DNA of 64,000 nt, taken from Aptenodytes patagonicus. Lineage: Eukaryota > Chordata > Aves > Sphenisciformes > Spheniscidae. Where the stretch lies: NCBI RefSeq assembly GCF_965638725.1, contig NC_134962.1:565501-629500 (forward strand), read 5' to 3'. Below are positions 20,161 to 32,335 of the stretch, piece by piece. The position numbers and the translations under genes are program-made. Numbering within the stretch: the stretch's first letter is position 1; each line of letters begins with the position of its first letter. The notes below the pieces were generated by a model. That model had not been told where the DNA came from, did not search any database, and worked only from the letters and a program-made list of their open reading frames with translations.

Positions 20161-22521
20161 ACCTTCGGGTGCCGAAACTCTTGTTGCATTTCACAGTTGT
20201 GCCCGAGGCAGCGACAGCCCCACGCTGTGTTGTTGCCTGAGAAATCATTTACCACAGCCCTGTCCCAGCCCCAGCAGCCAGGCTGCAGCCAGGGCAGGGA
20301 CGTCAGCACCCAACAGCACCCTCCCTGGGGGAAAGGGAGACGTGGCCGTGGGCCAGGGTCACCCCCGTGGCCACGGGGAGCCCAGAGGAAGGGGCTGGAG
20401 CTCTCCGGCTGGGAAAAGACGAGACAGAGGGGACAGGAGGGAGGCTGGTACACCCAGGGTGGCCTGGAGAGTGCAGATGGGACTTTCTTCCCGCAGCTGC
20501 AGGACCTGGGGGCGGTGGGGGAGACCTGCAGGCGAGGGGCACAGGGTGGGCAGTCTCCTCGCTAAGCTGTGGGACTTGTTGCTGCAGACGTCAAGTGCTG
20601 CCCAGGTGCGACAAGTGATTAGACGAGTTTATGGGAGAGGAACCCAGGGGGCACTGAGCAGGAGGACACTCCCCTGGGGTGGTGGCCATCCTGGTGGCGC
20701 GGCACGGGGGCGTTCTAGGACAGAGAGCTGGGGGTCTGTCCCCGGCCATGCCCACCCCGGACACCCGGCGCCTGCTTTCCCTGGCCCCAGCCTGGTCCCA
20801 CATCACACTGCGTCTGCCTGCGGAGCTGTGGGTGACAGCTGGCCGGGTCCCCGCAGGGCAGCATGGCCTCGGGGAGAGTGGAGCGTGGGAAGCCTGTGCG
20901 ACGTGCCAGGCTGGGCGCACCCGCTGCTTCGCGCCATGCACCGAGCACCATTCCTCTGCGGGGACAGGCGGGCGGCTGGGTGCCGTCACGTCGGCTGGCT
21001 GCAGACAAGTCCCGGCAGATGAGTGCTCCGGCGGGGTCAACACAGGGGCTGCCTTTCACCTCGCTGCGCACCAGGACCGGCACGAGGTGGCCCTGGGCAG
21101 GGTGGGGAAGCCCAGGGTTACCGGTGCGGGGAGGTCACAGAGAGCCCAGTGCAGCCAAGCGTGCGAAGGGTGACCATGCGGAGGATGAGGTGTGCTCTGT
21201 GCCCGCGGGGACCCCATGGCGTTGCCGCTGCCGCGCCCCGAGACTCCGCCAAGCAGGACCTTTGCTCCCTGCTCACCATCCTATGTGGTGCGGGCGCACA
21301 GCCTGGCTGCACGTGTCTCTGCCGGGGGTCTGCACCGTGGCACCTCTCGCTGCTGAATTGCGGCCATGCCAGCACAGCTTGCTGTGCCCCGCTGGATGGC
21401 AAAGGGCACAGGCAGGTGCTGCCAGCAGGTCGGGCAGAGGCAGCCTGTCTTGCTGGGCACGGGAGGGGGCTGGCAGGGCTGCAGCAAGGCATGGGGGGCA
21501 GCCCGTGGCCACGGTGGGCAGAGAGGGGCAGGACCTGGGTTTTTGAGGGGCTGGTGGAAGGGGGCTGGTCCTCCGCTAGAGCTGGAGACGGGGAGAAAGG
21601 CCTCGGCCGGGGTCCCAGTGTGTGTGGGAGGACGCTCCCTGCCTGGGGGTTTGTCGCGAGGCCAGGCCGGCTGGAAACAGGCGTCTTTGTGCTGAGGCTG
21701 ACGTGACCGCTGCGGTCTCATGCGGCGTTTTACAGTTCAACGATCATATTACCCCGCTTGGAAATCCCTGTTTGCGTCATCCCGGCTCCAAGTGGCCCAA
21801 TGCACTTCTTGCTACAGAAACTCTGGGTCCGAAACAGGGAGAGAACCTTTAGGAAGAAACCCAGGGGCTGTGAAAGCAGTCCTATTCCCGCTTGATGTGC
21901 ATGGGGTCCCTCTGAGTGACACCTGCCCCGACACGGCACGTGCCGCAGTGCCGTGGTGGCGGTGCGGGGAGTCGCCAGCCTCCCCCGAGCAGCGCCTGGT
22001 CCTTTGGCTGGCACTGGTGGCCCCGCACTCTGCAGGGCTTCGGCCTCGCGCCCTTCCTCCCCCGGCTGCCGCACGCCCGTTGCGTGTTACGGCGCGTAGC
22101 TGCGTGCTGTTAATGACAGCGTGTTCGAGTCCTGCCGGCACACGGCGGTGTGAAGCCTGGCGTGTCCTCCTGCCACCGTGCCCTGGCCGCGGGGAAGGGT
22201 CCCCCCGGCCTGTGCAGCCCCCTCCCTGCCTGCAGCCCCCGCCCTGCTGTGCCGCGCCGGGGCCGGGGCTGCGCAGCTCCGCCCGTGCCCCTGCCTGCGG
22301 TGTCTCGCAGCTCCGTGGGCTCCCCGGGCTCCGTGGGCTGCGGGCCCGATCCTGGCGCAGCATCCCGGGCGGCGGCCGGCAGAGGAGGCTGTTGCTCCGT
22401 CAGAGCGGGCCGGGCCGGGGCGCGGGGCCGGGCTCCGCCGGGCTCCGGGAGCGCCGTCCCCGTCCCCGGAGGCGGAGACCGGCGCGGGGCGCTGCGCCAG
22501 CCCGGGCCGGGCCCGGGGCTC
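20161..22521. other. Spacer before the WAP3-Kunitz gene (unit B)
   Basis: Equivalent of 6680-9040. No gene recognised. Confidence 0.5.
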
Positions 22522-22565
22522 CCGGGCTGTACTTAAGCGGCCGCGGGCGGCGCGGGGGCAGCGCC

Positions 22566-25168
22566 ATGAAGCCGGGGCTGTTCCTGCTGCTGCTGCTGCT
22601 GGCCCCCCCGGGCCCCCCCGGCCACTGCCGGCCGGCCTCGGGGCGCCGCGTGCCAGGTGAGCCCCGGCCCGGGGGTGCGCTCTGAGCTCGGCCCCGCTCC
22701 CCGCCACCGCCCCGGTGTCCCCCTCGCCCCCTCGCCCCTCTGGTGGGGGCGCGCTGTGGGGGCCACGGGCTCCGAGCTGGGACGTGCCGCCGGGTACCTC
22801 CCGCCCAGCGCCGCGGTCCCCGCGGCTGCAGAGCCCGCACCCGAGCGGCCGGGCCGGACCCCCCCGGGAGCAGCGCGGGGGCCCGGGGAGGTGTCTCCCC
22901 GGGCCGCCTCACCCGCCGGCAGCTTCCGAGGCGCTGGGCGGCCCCGCGGGCTCTCGAAGCGGCGGCTCCACCGGTGCTCTGCACCGCGACGTGCCCCGCT
23001 GCCAGGGCAGAGCAGGTCCCGGCCGTGCCACCCCGCCAAGGGGGGCCCTGCCCAGGCTGGGGGGCCCCGCCCGCCCACCCTAACCCCCTGCCCGCTTTCC
23101 CAGAGGGCTACGGCGATTGCCCCCCGCCCAGGAGGATCCCCCTGAAGGCCTGCCACAACTTCTGCTCCTCGGATGGGGACTGCCCGGGCAGGGAGCGCTG
23201 CTGCAGCACCGGCTGTGGACAGGAGTGCCGGCTCCCCATAGGAGGTGAGGGGGTCCCTTCCCCCCCACAGCAGCCCTGAACGAGCCCGTGCTCAGCCCTC
23301 CAAGGGGGGTGTGTGACTGCAGCCACCTCGGGGAGCGGGTCCTGCAGCCCCGCCAGTCCCTGCGCCCCGTCCTGGCCTGTGGTCGGGATGTGCTGGGTCT
23401 GGGCTCTTCCAAGCACAGCCGCTGCCTGTGGGGTGCATCACCCGCAAGGGCCGGCGTGGGTGGCCCCTGCACCCAACTCCCCGCTCTCATCCCCTCTGGT
23501 GTAGTGGGACAGGGGTGCCCGTTGCTCCCTGCCCGCAGGACCCGGGGGTGGGCACCCTGCGGGTGGGATGGGCGGTGGGAGCGGGCAGGGGCTGGTAGAG
23601 GTCTGACCCTGCTGGACACCTCCAGTCAAGAGGGGCTTCTGCCCACGGCCGGACCCTGACTTGATAACCATCTGCCTGGTGGGGTGCAGCAGCGACAGCG
23701 AGTGCCCAGGCAACGAGAAGTGCTGCAGCATGGGCTGCCATGTCCACTGCATGCCGCCGGTGCCAGGTAAGGGCGGCCATGGGGCTCGGTGGGAGGGGGG
23801 GCCGCAGCCAGGACAGACCTCGAGTGCGAGCTGGTCTCCTCTCTCACCCACAGCCAACCCGGGCGTCTGCCCCAAAAGAAGGGTGCTGCATACCTTCGCC
23901 CCCTGCAACAGCTCTTGCAGCAACGACACCGACTGTCCCCGCCACAAGAAGTGCTGCTTCACGGGCTGCGGCCGTGGCTGCATGCATCCGGAGAGAGGTA
24001 CCACGGCCCCGCTCCTGCACGCTGGCTGGGGCCACCAGCTGGGTCCTGCTGCCTCCAGCAGCCCCCTGTCCGCGGGTGACATCTGTCACCTCCCGCCCGT
24101 GCCTGGCCCGTGCAGGGGACGCTTCCATCGCTACGCCTACAACCCTGTCACGGGGACCTGCCAGCCATTCACCTACAGCGGCTGCGGGGGGAACCCCAAC
24201 AACTTCAGGACGGTGGAGGAGTGCCAGCAGGTCTGCCAGCAATCGGGTGAGAGGAGGGGCTGCACTGGGCCAGACTGAGCTGCACTGGGCTGGACTGGGC
24301 CAGATGGGGCTGCCCCTGCCTGGGCAGGGGTGGGGGCCGGGCAGGGGGTGGGAGCACAGAGCTGCGCTGCCTGCAGCTGGGCAGCCGGACCCAGGGGGTC
24401 TGCTGTACCTCCCCGCGGAGCGAGGGTGGCCTCCCCGCAGCAGGGAGAGCGGCAGCATCCCACATTGCTCTGGCACACGGCGTGGGGGCCTCCGGGCATT
24501 TATGCTGGGTGATTTCAACCAGCTCGCAGCTCTGTCCTGGGAGCTGGCGTCATCTTTGGTCAGAACCAGGCAACAGTGCTAGTAATCATGATTTTGCAGC
24601 CTGACTACCAAAGTAGGAAACCTGACCACGGAGGCGCTCAGCCTGCACGGGTTGGGGGAGAAGCCTGCTCTTGCAAGTCGCCTTCCCACGTCTCTGCCAA
24701 ATGCGTTTGGCACAGGGCGTGCATTTGGGAGAGCAGGCGGCTGGTGGAGCCGCGGTGGCCCCCGTGGGGGGTTAGGGGGGCCCCGGCACTGTGTGGGCAC
24801 TCGCCTGGTTGTGACACTCAATACCGAGCGGAGCTGTGGGCGGTTGGGGCTGTTGGTGGTTGAGCAGCCGCTGCCGCTGCTCAGCTTCCTTGGCACGGTG
24901 GTTGTAGCTCCACGCAACAACGGAACCACGAGAGCTGCTCCTGGCTGTGCCACGTCCCTGGGGATGCGGGCCAGGGGGGCAGCCCGTGCCCAGGGCTGGG
25001 GGGCAGATGCTGGGGGGCTGAATGCACTGGGGGTGCAGGCAGCAGCCAGTCTGTGGCCAGCACTGCTCCGCAGCACCAGCACCCTGCTGCCTCCCCCCGC
25101 TCCCCTGCCCTGCCTGCATCCCCCTCCTCACCGTCCCCTTTTGTTCCCCAGGGAGAGCCAAGGAGTGA
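22566..25168 (+). CDS. Secreted WAP-WAP-WAP-Kunitz protease inhibitor (unit B)
   Basis: Exons 22566-22656, 23104-23244, 23626-23766, 23854-24246 and 25152-25168 again give 260 residues with the same domain order as the unit A copy. The differences from copy A are E97G, G99S, D148N, C154R, L168M, H217R, V219A, H220Y and A223V, plus one silent change at T244. Copy B has the canonical eight cysteines in WAP3 and an extra NDT glycosylation sequon at 148. Its Kunitz core RYAYN fits the usual R-Y-x-Y-N pattern, so copy B looks closer to the ancestral form. P1 is Arg212 in both. The WAP3/Kunitz linker is identical in the two copies. AATAAA follows at 25271. Secretion and serine-protease inhibition are inferred from the domains. 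Confidence 0.9.
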
Positions 25169-25270
25169 CCCCGAGGAGGAGGCGGCAGCGGGGCTTGGGC
25201 CCCTCCGTGGGGCCAGCAACCCGGGGGCCGGGGTCTGCGGCGGTGCTGGCTGCTGCGCTCTGCCCCACGC

Positions 25271-25276
25271 AATAAA
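25271..25276 (+). terminator. Polyadenylation signal of the WAP3-Kunitz gene (unit B)
   Basis: AATAAA, 103 bases after the stop codon, at the same spacing as in unit A. Confidence 0.85.
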
Positions 25277-25299
25277 GCTGCCGGGACGCCTGGCTTGCA

Positions 25300-27992
25300 G
25301 CAGCCCAGCCTCCACTGCCTTGCCTGACTTGCGCCTCCGCGGTGCCAGCGGCTCCACGTGCTGCCCAGCACCTTCCCGGCCGCATCCACGTGCGCGGGAG
25401 CTGTGAGCCCAGACCCTGGCTGAGCCCGGGGACCCCCGTACCCGGGCATGTGGTGCACGGGCTTGCTCGCGGTGGCAGGTGGCCCCAGGTGGCCCCTCGC
25501 TCCCGGGTCTTCACCCGGCCCCCACAGCAGGCGGGCAGTGCAGAGGCCCTGGCACCTCGCATGGCTGCACGGAGCTGGGCAGCACCGGCCCTGGTGTGAA
25601 ATGTCCCTCCTGGACACGGCCCCTCCCTGGTCCGCGGGGGCCATGCGGGGATGGCCCCGGTGCTGCCCTGGCTGAGCGCCTGCAGCTACTCGCTCCCAGC
25701 TCGGTCCCTGAGGAGAGCACGGCCGGGGGACACGGGTCACGCTGCTGTGCTGGGGTTGGGACGGGGCGGGGGTGCCCATCCCCGTGCCAGCCTCCGCTCC
25801 TGCCTCCAGCTGGGCTCCCGGGGGGCCGAGGGCTCATGTCCTTCCCTGCTCGGTGCCGTCCCGGGCCCAGTGCCCATCCCGGGAGCTGCCGCGCCCGGAG
25901 CTCGTCCTGGTCTTGGCGTGGGGAGCGGGCGCAGGGTGCGGCCGGAGCTGGGGCAGGCGCAGGAGCAGCTCCCACAGGGGTGGCACCGTCCCTGCCAGGC
26001 ACCACTGCCTGCAAGCCAGGGACCTGCAGGTCTTCCCCAGAAACACCTCCTGTTGGTGCTGGTAGCGTCTTATTAATTTGCCAATTAATGAGAACCCAGA
26101 GAGGCGAGCGGGCTGTGGATGAGTGCACTGCCTGCAGATGCTGGGGACGTTCCCAGGAAGGCTGAGCGAGGGCACAGAGTACCTTGGTGTGCTCCGGGAC
26201 AGCGGTACCTCCACGGCCGTCCCGCAGCGGTGACACCCCATCCTCTGCCTGCCACCACGGGGACACTTGGGCTGGGCTTGGGGGTGGGCAGAGCTGGGGG
26301 GGTGTGCTGGGTCCGAGCTCGGCACTGCCTTCCTCCTCTGCGTCGGGTGCGGTGGGCGCTGGGCACGGGGGCGATGAATGACGGAGCGGCCGCAGGAGAG
26401 CCCTCGCTCCGGGCAGCGCTCCGGGCAGCGCTGGGGAGCTGGTGCCGAACCGGCGGGTGATGCCCACCCACTCTGGCAATGCCGCGGTGCCCCTGGCCCC
26501 CCGGGACAGGTCTGGGGAGCTGGGGGGCAGGAGTGCCTCAGAGGTGGCATTTGCTTGGGGGGAGCAGGTTTTTGTGCCAAAGCTGCGGCAGCCGGACAGG
26601 GCCATGCACGCTCCCTCCCCACGTGCCGCTGGCCGTGGCCGCTGGTGAGCTCTGCAGGCAGAGACAGCGAGGAACTTGAAACAGAAAAGATGAAAACCTC
26701 CTGAAAGTGCCAATTTATTATTCAGCTCCCTCCCCACCTGCTCCCGCTCAACCCCGAGCTGGCGCCGTGGCTGCTGCCGGCTGCCGAGATGAAAGTCCCT
26801 GTGTGGGGCAGCCACGGGGGGCAGCACCCCGTCCCCAGCACCCCGTCCCCGGAGCTGGTGGGGGCTGTGCCTGCTGCGCGGGGAGCTCAGGCAGGGCCGC
26901 AGCACGTGGCCCTGGGGCTGTCCCCCAGTTCGGGGCGAGGACGGTGCCCGGCCCAGGCAGGGTGCTGCCCGCTCCAGCCCCCCGCTCAGCCCTGCATCGG
27001 GCCGTCCCCCATGACCCGGCTCTTGGGGGTTAACGGCACCGGCTGCCTGAACTCCGCCGCAGAAGCTGCTGCTCCATCCCAGCTCTAATAGCTCTTATCC
27101 GTAACCATCCAGCCGCCGGCTGCGGTGAGACCGAGATGGAGGCGTGGAGGGGCCGGGGCTGGGGTGGCGATGGCTGCCCGTGGGCAGGTGGCAGCCCCGG
27201 CCCCATGCCACATGGCACAGCCCGGCAGGCGGCACGGCCATGCATGGCACGCCGGCTGGCGGCATGGGGAAGGCGTCCTCCCAAAATGGGGTTTTTATTA
27301 CAGCCATATATCACTGCGGCGGCCTGATGCGGGCAGACGGCGGTGATTTTTCTTCACGGTTTACAGACAAATGAGGGGAAGGAAAATTGATGTGAATTTT
27401 GCTATAGCGCGAGGTCGGGCACGGGCAGGGAGCTGGTTATGGATGAGCTGGGTGCTGCTGGGGCCGCCTGTCCCCGGGCCCCTCCTGGCCACCTTCTCCG
27501 GGCTGGATGGATGGGGGCACCGGTGGCGGCAGGACCAGGATCATCGCGTCTGGCTTGGGGACCGTGCTGCTGCTCGGGGGGGCTGGGGGGGAGGGGCTTC
27601 TGGCTTCCCTGGCCCCCCATCGCCCAAAGCACGGCCCCGAGCGGGCGGCTGCGCCTGTCCCTCGTCGGAGGGATGCTCGGCCACGCAGGGGGGAGGAGCG
27701 TGTGGGCAGGGTTATTAGTTCCAGCGGATATTCATTAGCGCTGCAAACGTGGTTTGGATGTGCAGCGTCGGGCGGGCTGCTGTCACCGCCTTCTGGCGAG
27801 ATCTCGACTGCTTTCAACACAACTAAAGTTGCCTCCAAACACCATGGTCCTGCCCAGTATAAGATAACAGTTAATAGCGACTATCAGCTTCTCCATAAGG
27901 TCCATAAATATTAATACAATTCTAATTAGTTCCTTTAAATACATTCCCTAAATTAAGTGTTTCCTTGGCAATAAATCAGCAGTGGTTTGGCA
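25300..27992. other. Gene-free right end of unit B with AT-rich islands
   Basis: Duplicate of 11820-14508, including the candidate regulatory islands near 26066-26092, 27285-27405 and 27705-27988. No gene recognised. Confidence 0.4.
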
Positions 27993-29259
27993 CCCTGCTC
28001 ACACCCATTAAGCAGATGATGAGCTCTCCCAGTCCCTGCCTGCCAAGGGACGGGACCCGTGGCAGCGTGAGGCCGTGCCATGCCGTACCGTGCCATGCCC
28101 ACGCGAGGGCTGGTGGTGCCCAGCCGGCGGTGCTCCCGCCTCGGGAGTTTCAAGCTTTGGGATGGGGAAAAGCGGGTGGGTTTTGGGGCTGGAGGAGCTG
28201 CGAGCTGTCCCACGCCGGGAGGGGTGCCAGTGTCTGCCATGATGATTTCCCGCCGTGCATGAGCGCTGCCTCAGCCCGCGCCAGGAGCTGCTGCATGTTG
28301 TCGATGCTTGGCTCCAGCGGCCCCTTCCTCCGGTGCCAGCGGAGCTGGAGGGCCGAGCTCCGTCCCCTTCTGAGGGGGCTGCCTGGTGGGTGGGGAACCT
28401 GCAGAGACGGCGGCGGCAAGGTCATCCCCGTGGCTCCCCCCACAGCACGGCACGGCCAGGCCGTTTTCAGGGTAAATCCTGAGGCTCGGCCAATGCTCTG
28501 GCGGGCTCCAGCGCCGTCTCTGATCCCGCACCCCAAGGAGGGGGTGGCCGGCGCTGCCGGCGGGATCTTATCAAGAGAGTGCAAGAGCGTGGTCTGAAAG
28601 CACCTGATAAAACATCACCTAAGGACCCCACAGTCACAGATATAAAAATAACCCAACCATTAGATTCAAAAGAGGAAAGGGAGCCCAGGCTTCACTGAAC
28701 AAGCAGAAAGTGCCCTGCGACCTCAATCAGGAGTAATATTGTTAATACATTTTTCCCCAGGTGCACCCAGATTTGCATTCCCAGCAATTTGCACAATAAT
28801 GAGGCGAGCTGACCATGCCTCACCTCGGCAGCAATCACCTCCAAATCGATGGCACCGTGCCGGCGAGCTCATCTGAAAGCTTGTTGGCTCCAGCTGCAGC
28901 GGTGGTGTGCGTCCCTGGTGCTGCTCTGCCCCGGCTGCCCCGGCATGCCTGCAGCCCCAGCGCCACGTGGCGGGAAGGGCTGGGTGCGTGGGGGGGGCTG
29001 CGTGGCTGCAGCGACCTGCCAGGGGGTGCTGGGGGCAGCTGGGGGCCGGTGTGCGCAGGAGCCGTGTGCCCAGGTGAGCCCACTGCCACCTCCGTGGAGC
29101 CCGGCTGGGTGCTCCTGCCCTGTGCCAGCCTCCTCCAGCCTTCATCCCCAGCTCTGAGTCCTCCTCCTCCTCCTGGGAGGCAGCAGCAGTGGCCGTCCTG
29201 CTCAGACCCCCCCCCCCTGAGCTGGAGGACATGGGTTCCCTTCAAAGGTGCTTGTCTGT

Positions 29260-29440
29260 GCTGTGCATGGGGGGGGCGAGTGTGCATGGGAGTGAGCATG
29301 TGCACGGGTGAGTGTTTGCATGTGGGGGGGGGCACGCATGGGGTGGGCAAACGCAGGGGGCATGCACGGGGTGAGCAAGTGCAGGGTGAGTGTTTGCACG
29401 CAGGGGCATGCACGGGTGAGCGAGCGCAGGGTGAGGGCGC
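29260..29440. repeat. Degenerate minisatellite of GTGAGTG / GCATGGGG units
   Basis: Irregular tandem copies of units built on GTGAG(T/C)G, TTTGCA(T/C)G and GCA(T/C)GCA(T/C)GGGG, with three G runs of seven or more. Unit length varies, so exact copy number is not given. Confidence 0.65.
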
Positions 29441-32220
29441 AGGCTGCAGGTCTGAGCGGGGGGTGGACACGCTGTGCATCCTCCCTGCACTCTGGCAGTG
29501 GTGGTACTGGAAAAGAGCAAATACCAAACTCATTTGCTTGAGGAGAAATTAATACAGTGTGAAGCCTGTAGTGGGTGATTTAAGAAGTGAATTTAAAATC
29601 TGAACACAAATAGATTTTTTAATAAGGTCATAAGAAAGATTAAATGCTACAGACAAGCACAGCACTTGCCATTTCCAGCATTGCTTTTACCAAAAATATT
29701 TTGGGCTGGTGCCGTGTCCCTGCACTGCCCACGTGGGTCAGAGCCTGCTCACTCTGGCGGGGCGAGAGCTGCTCCAGGCGCAGTGCAGCGTGATGCTGGG
29801 CGAGCAGGGACGTCCCCGGGGAGGGTCTGACATCTCACCATCCCCATCCTCACGTGGCAGCCCAGCTCTCCGCTGGCACGCAGGAGCAGCCAGCAATGCT
29901 CCTCGGGTGTGGAGGGAGGAGAGGAGGTGTGTGGGGCCGCGGTGCCAGGGCGACCAGCCGTGGCTGCCCCGGCCTGGGCAGGATCCAGCCCCAGACCCGC
30001 TCCGGCGCTGCCGCCAGCCGCAAAGGTGCTCATGGTGCGGGAGGGGGTCATGCAGCCCAAGCCGTGGTGCCCACCCGGCGGGGCGTGCGCCCGCTGCCGG
30101 CTGCCAGCTCCCCCTCCCACTGCCCGGCAGGGACCAGGATTGATGGCAAGAGATTTGAAAGGCTCCAAATGTGGAGGTTATATCGCTGAGCCACCCCCAT
30201 CCATCATGAGACGTTCATTATTAAGTAACACCCTGCATGCCGGGCTGATTTCACACCTTATCTGAACCCAGCAGCTGTGCCCTAAATCCTGAGCGCCGCG
30301 ACTGTCTGGAGGAATTCGGCTGCCTGTGCTTAAAATTAGTCTTAGCATCTATCATTTCCCCACACCAAATGGCTTTTGTGTCGGCACTTGGCAGCGCTCA
30401 TCCGTCACCGGGGCTCTGGGCTGCCCAGCTCCGTACCCTCTCCGTCACTGTCACAGGACCCCTCCTTGGCAAAATGTCACCCAAAGGACAAGCGCAACAG
30501 CTTGGCCTCTCCCTTCCGCCCAGGCTGGTGGCACTGCCGGCGGTGAGGGCGTCCTCCATCCCCTCGGGCACTGCAGGCACCAGCTCCGCTCCCGGAGGGG
30601 CTGTCCCCGTCCTTCCAGCCCTGCCGCAGCCGGGCATGTGGCACGGGCACAGCCTGCAAACCCTCCCCCGGGGCACAGGAGCCTCTCCCCTCCCCTGGCA
30701 CGGTGGCTCGCCGCCTCCCGCGGTGCCAGCCACAGCTGCGTGGCTGGGCCTCTCCTGGCCACTGCTGCCAGCAGCCAGCCCTGGCGAGGAGCTCCTGCCA
30801 GGCAGGTGATGCTGGAGCTGTCGGCGTGATGAAAAGCCTCCCGCAGCAATGCAGATAACATACAAGCACAGGTCAGGCGAGGCCCGTGTAGCCCATCCAT
30901 CAGGCGCAGCAGCTACAGGCGCTCCCCATGCCACCATCTGATGCACGTTATCCGGCACAAATGTGTTTCTTCCCCCAAGGTTAAACGGATGAGTGAGGTT
31001 CAGGCACTGACAGCTCTGCCTGCCCCATGGAAGCGATAAATGAGCTGGAAGAACCGGAGGGAAAAAAAAGGTTTGTTTTCTGTCAAATGCTCCTTTTGAT
31101 GGTGTTGGCACAAGGACAGCGGCAGCATGGAGATGGGCACAAGGATGGGGATCTGCTCCCGGCGTGGCCGCAGGGCAGCCAGCAACGGGCACTGTCACAG
31201 CCGTGTTGGGTGCCACCGTGTTGCCGGCGGTGACAGATGGGCGAGAGCGAGGGCTCGGCGAGACACTGGAGCACCAAGCGGCCCTGGCAGCAGGCGCTCG
31301 GTGCAGCCCCGGCGTGCCACTGAGGCGTGCTGGGGCCGGCGGGGATTGGGTGGGATGGCAGCGAGCAAGAACATCCCCCCCCTCCCCGATCCCACGGGCA
31401 GCCCCAGGAGTGGTGCCGCGGGCTGGCAGAGCCGGCGCTGCAGCGGGGCAGGGGCCAGTGCTGCCCTCTGCATCTCCAGGTCTGTGCCAGCTTGTGATGC
31501 CCAGGGCCTGATCCTGCCTGGGACTGCCCGCCCGCTTTGGGCGCTGCCCGCAGCCGTGGCTCAGCCGTGGTGCCCTGGAACGTGTGCCGGGCAGGGGTCC
31601 GCCTCCCCGCGCAGTGTCCCCGCCGGGCTGCCGCTTCCCTCGCTCAATGTCACACTTGGAGCCTGTCAACGTGAAAAAAGGTTTGCAGCCGATAAGCGAT
31701 CGGGCTGTCAGCTGTGGAGTGCCGCTCGCTTGTGATTTACTGCAACGTCGCTAACGGAGCACAGATTTTTCTTAATCTAAATTGAAAACTACTCAAGTAG
31801 AAAAATAATTTCATTGCTTCATCTTGAAGGGGCGGGAGGAGAGGAAGGGGAAGAGCTGTGCCAGGGCAGGCAGGTCCGGGGCTGCCTGCGCCCTCCGCGC
31901 CCCCGGTGGCTCCATGCCCTGGCCAGGCAGGGCCAGCCCTGTGCCACCAGCCCCCGTCTCCTTGGGCAGCTCCTACCTACGCCGGGGAGAAGCAGCAGCT
32001 TCTCCGGCTCGGGCAGTAAAACCCTGTTGCCGTGGCCCATGCCCAAGCCTGGTGGGAGCTGCTGGCACGTGCCTGGGGGCAAGGTGGGCAGCAGGAGCTG
32101 CGTCCCCACACAGGGGACGGGAAAGGCCTTGGGGCATCCCCGTGGGGACCCAGGACAGTGCCACGTCCCTGCAGCATCCTGGAGTGATGTCATCCATCCA
32201 CAGAGGTGGTGTGGAGCTGC

Positions 32221-32335
32221 GGTGCTTTGCTGTGCCACGGTGCTTTGCTGTGCCACAGTGCTTGCCATGCCCCAGTGCTTCGCTGTGCCGAGGTGCTTTG
32301 CTGTGCCACGGTGCTCACTGTGCTATGGTGCGGCA
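32221..32335. repeat. 18-bp minisatellite (TGCTTTGCTGTGCCACGG)
   Basis: About six tandem units. Two or three are near-perfect at the left and the others carry substitutions (CTTGCCATGCC, CTTCGCTGTGCCGAGG, CTCACTGTGCTATGG). It lies in noncoding DNA. Confidence 0.85.

Larger units (their letters stand above)
14510..27992. repeat. Tandem segmental duplication, unit B
   Basis: Second head-to-tail copy of the unit beginning at 1029. It starts abruptly inside WFDC2 exon 3 and ends at TGGTTTGGCA, after which unique sequence (CCCTGCTCAC) follows. The parental order is therefore the left flank before 1029, one unit, and the right flank after 27992. The unit A/unit B join is the only new junction and shows 3-bp microhomology (GCA). 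Confidence 0.97.

Noticed and set aside
25511-26905. 464-codon open frame on the minus strand, with similar 300-400-codon frames across the GC-rich half
   Set aside because: Composition is Pro/Ala/Gly/Arg-rich with no domain, and frames overlap on both strands. A one-base difference between the two units splits this frame in unit A, so it is not under coding constraint. High GC removes chance stops.
30398-31669. 423-codon minus-strand frame in the gene-free region
   Set aside because: No domain, no convincing splice sites and biased composition. It crosses two AT-rich islands that look regulatory instead of coding.
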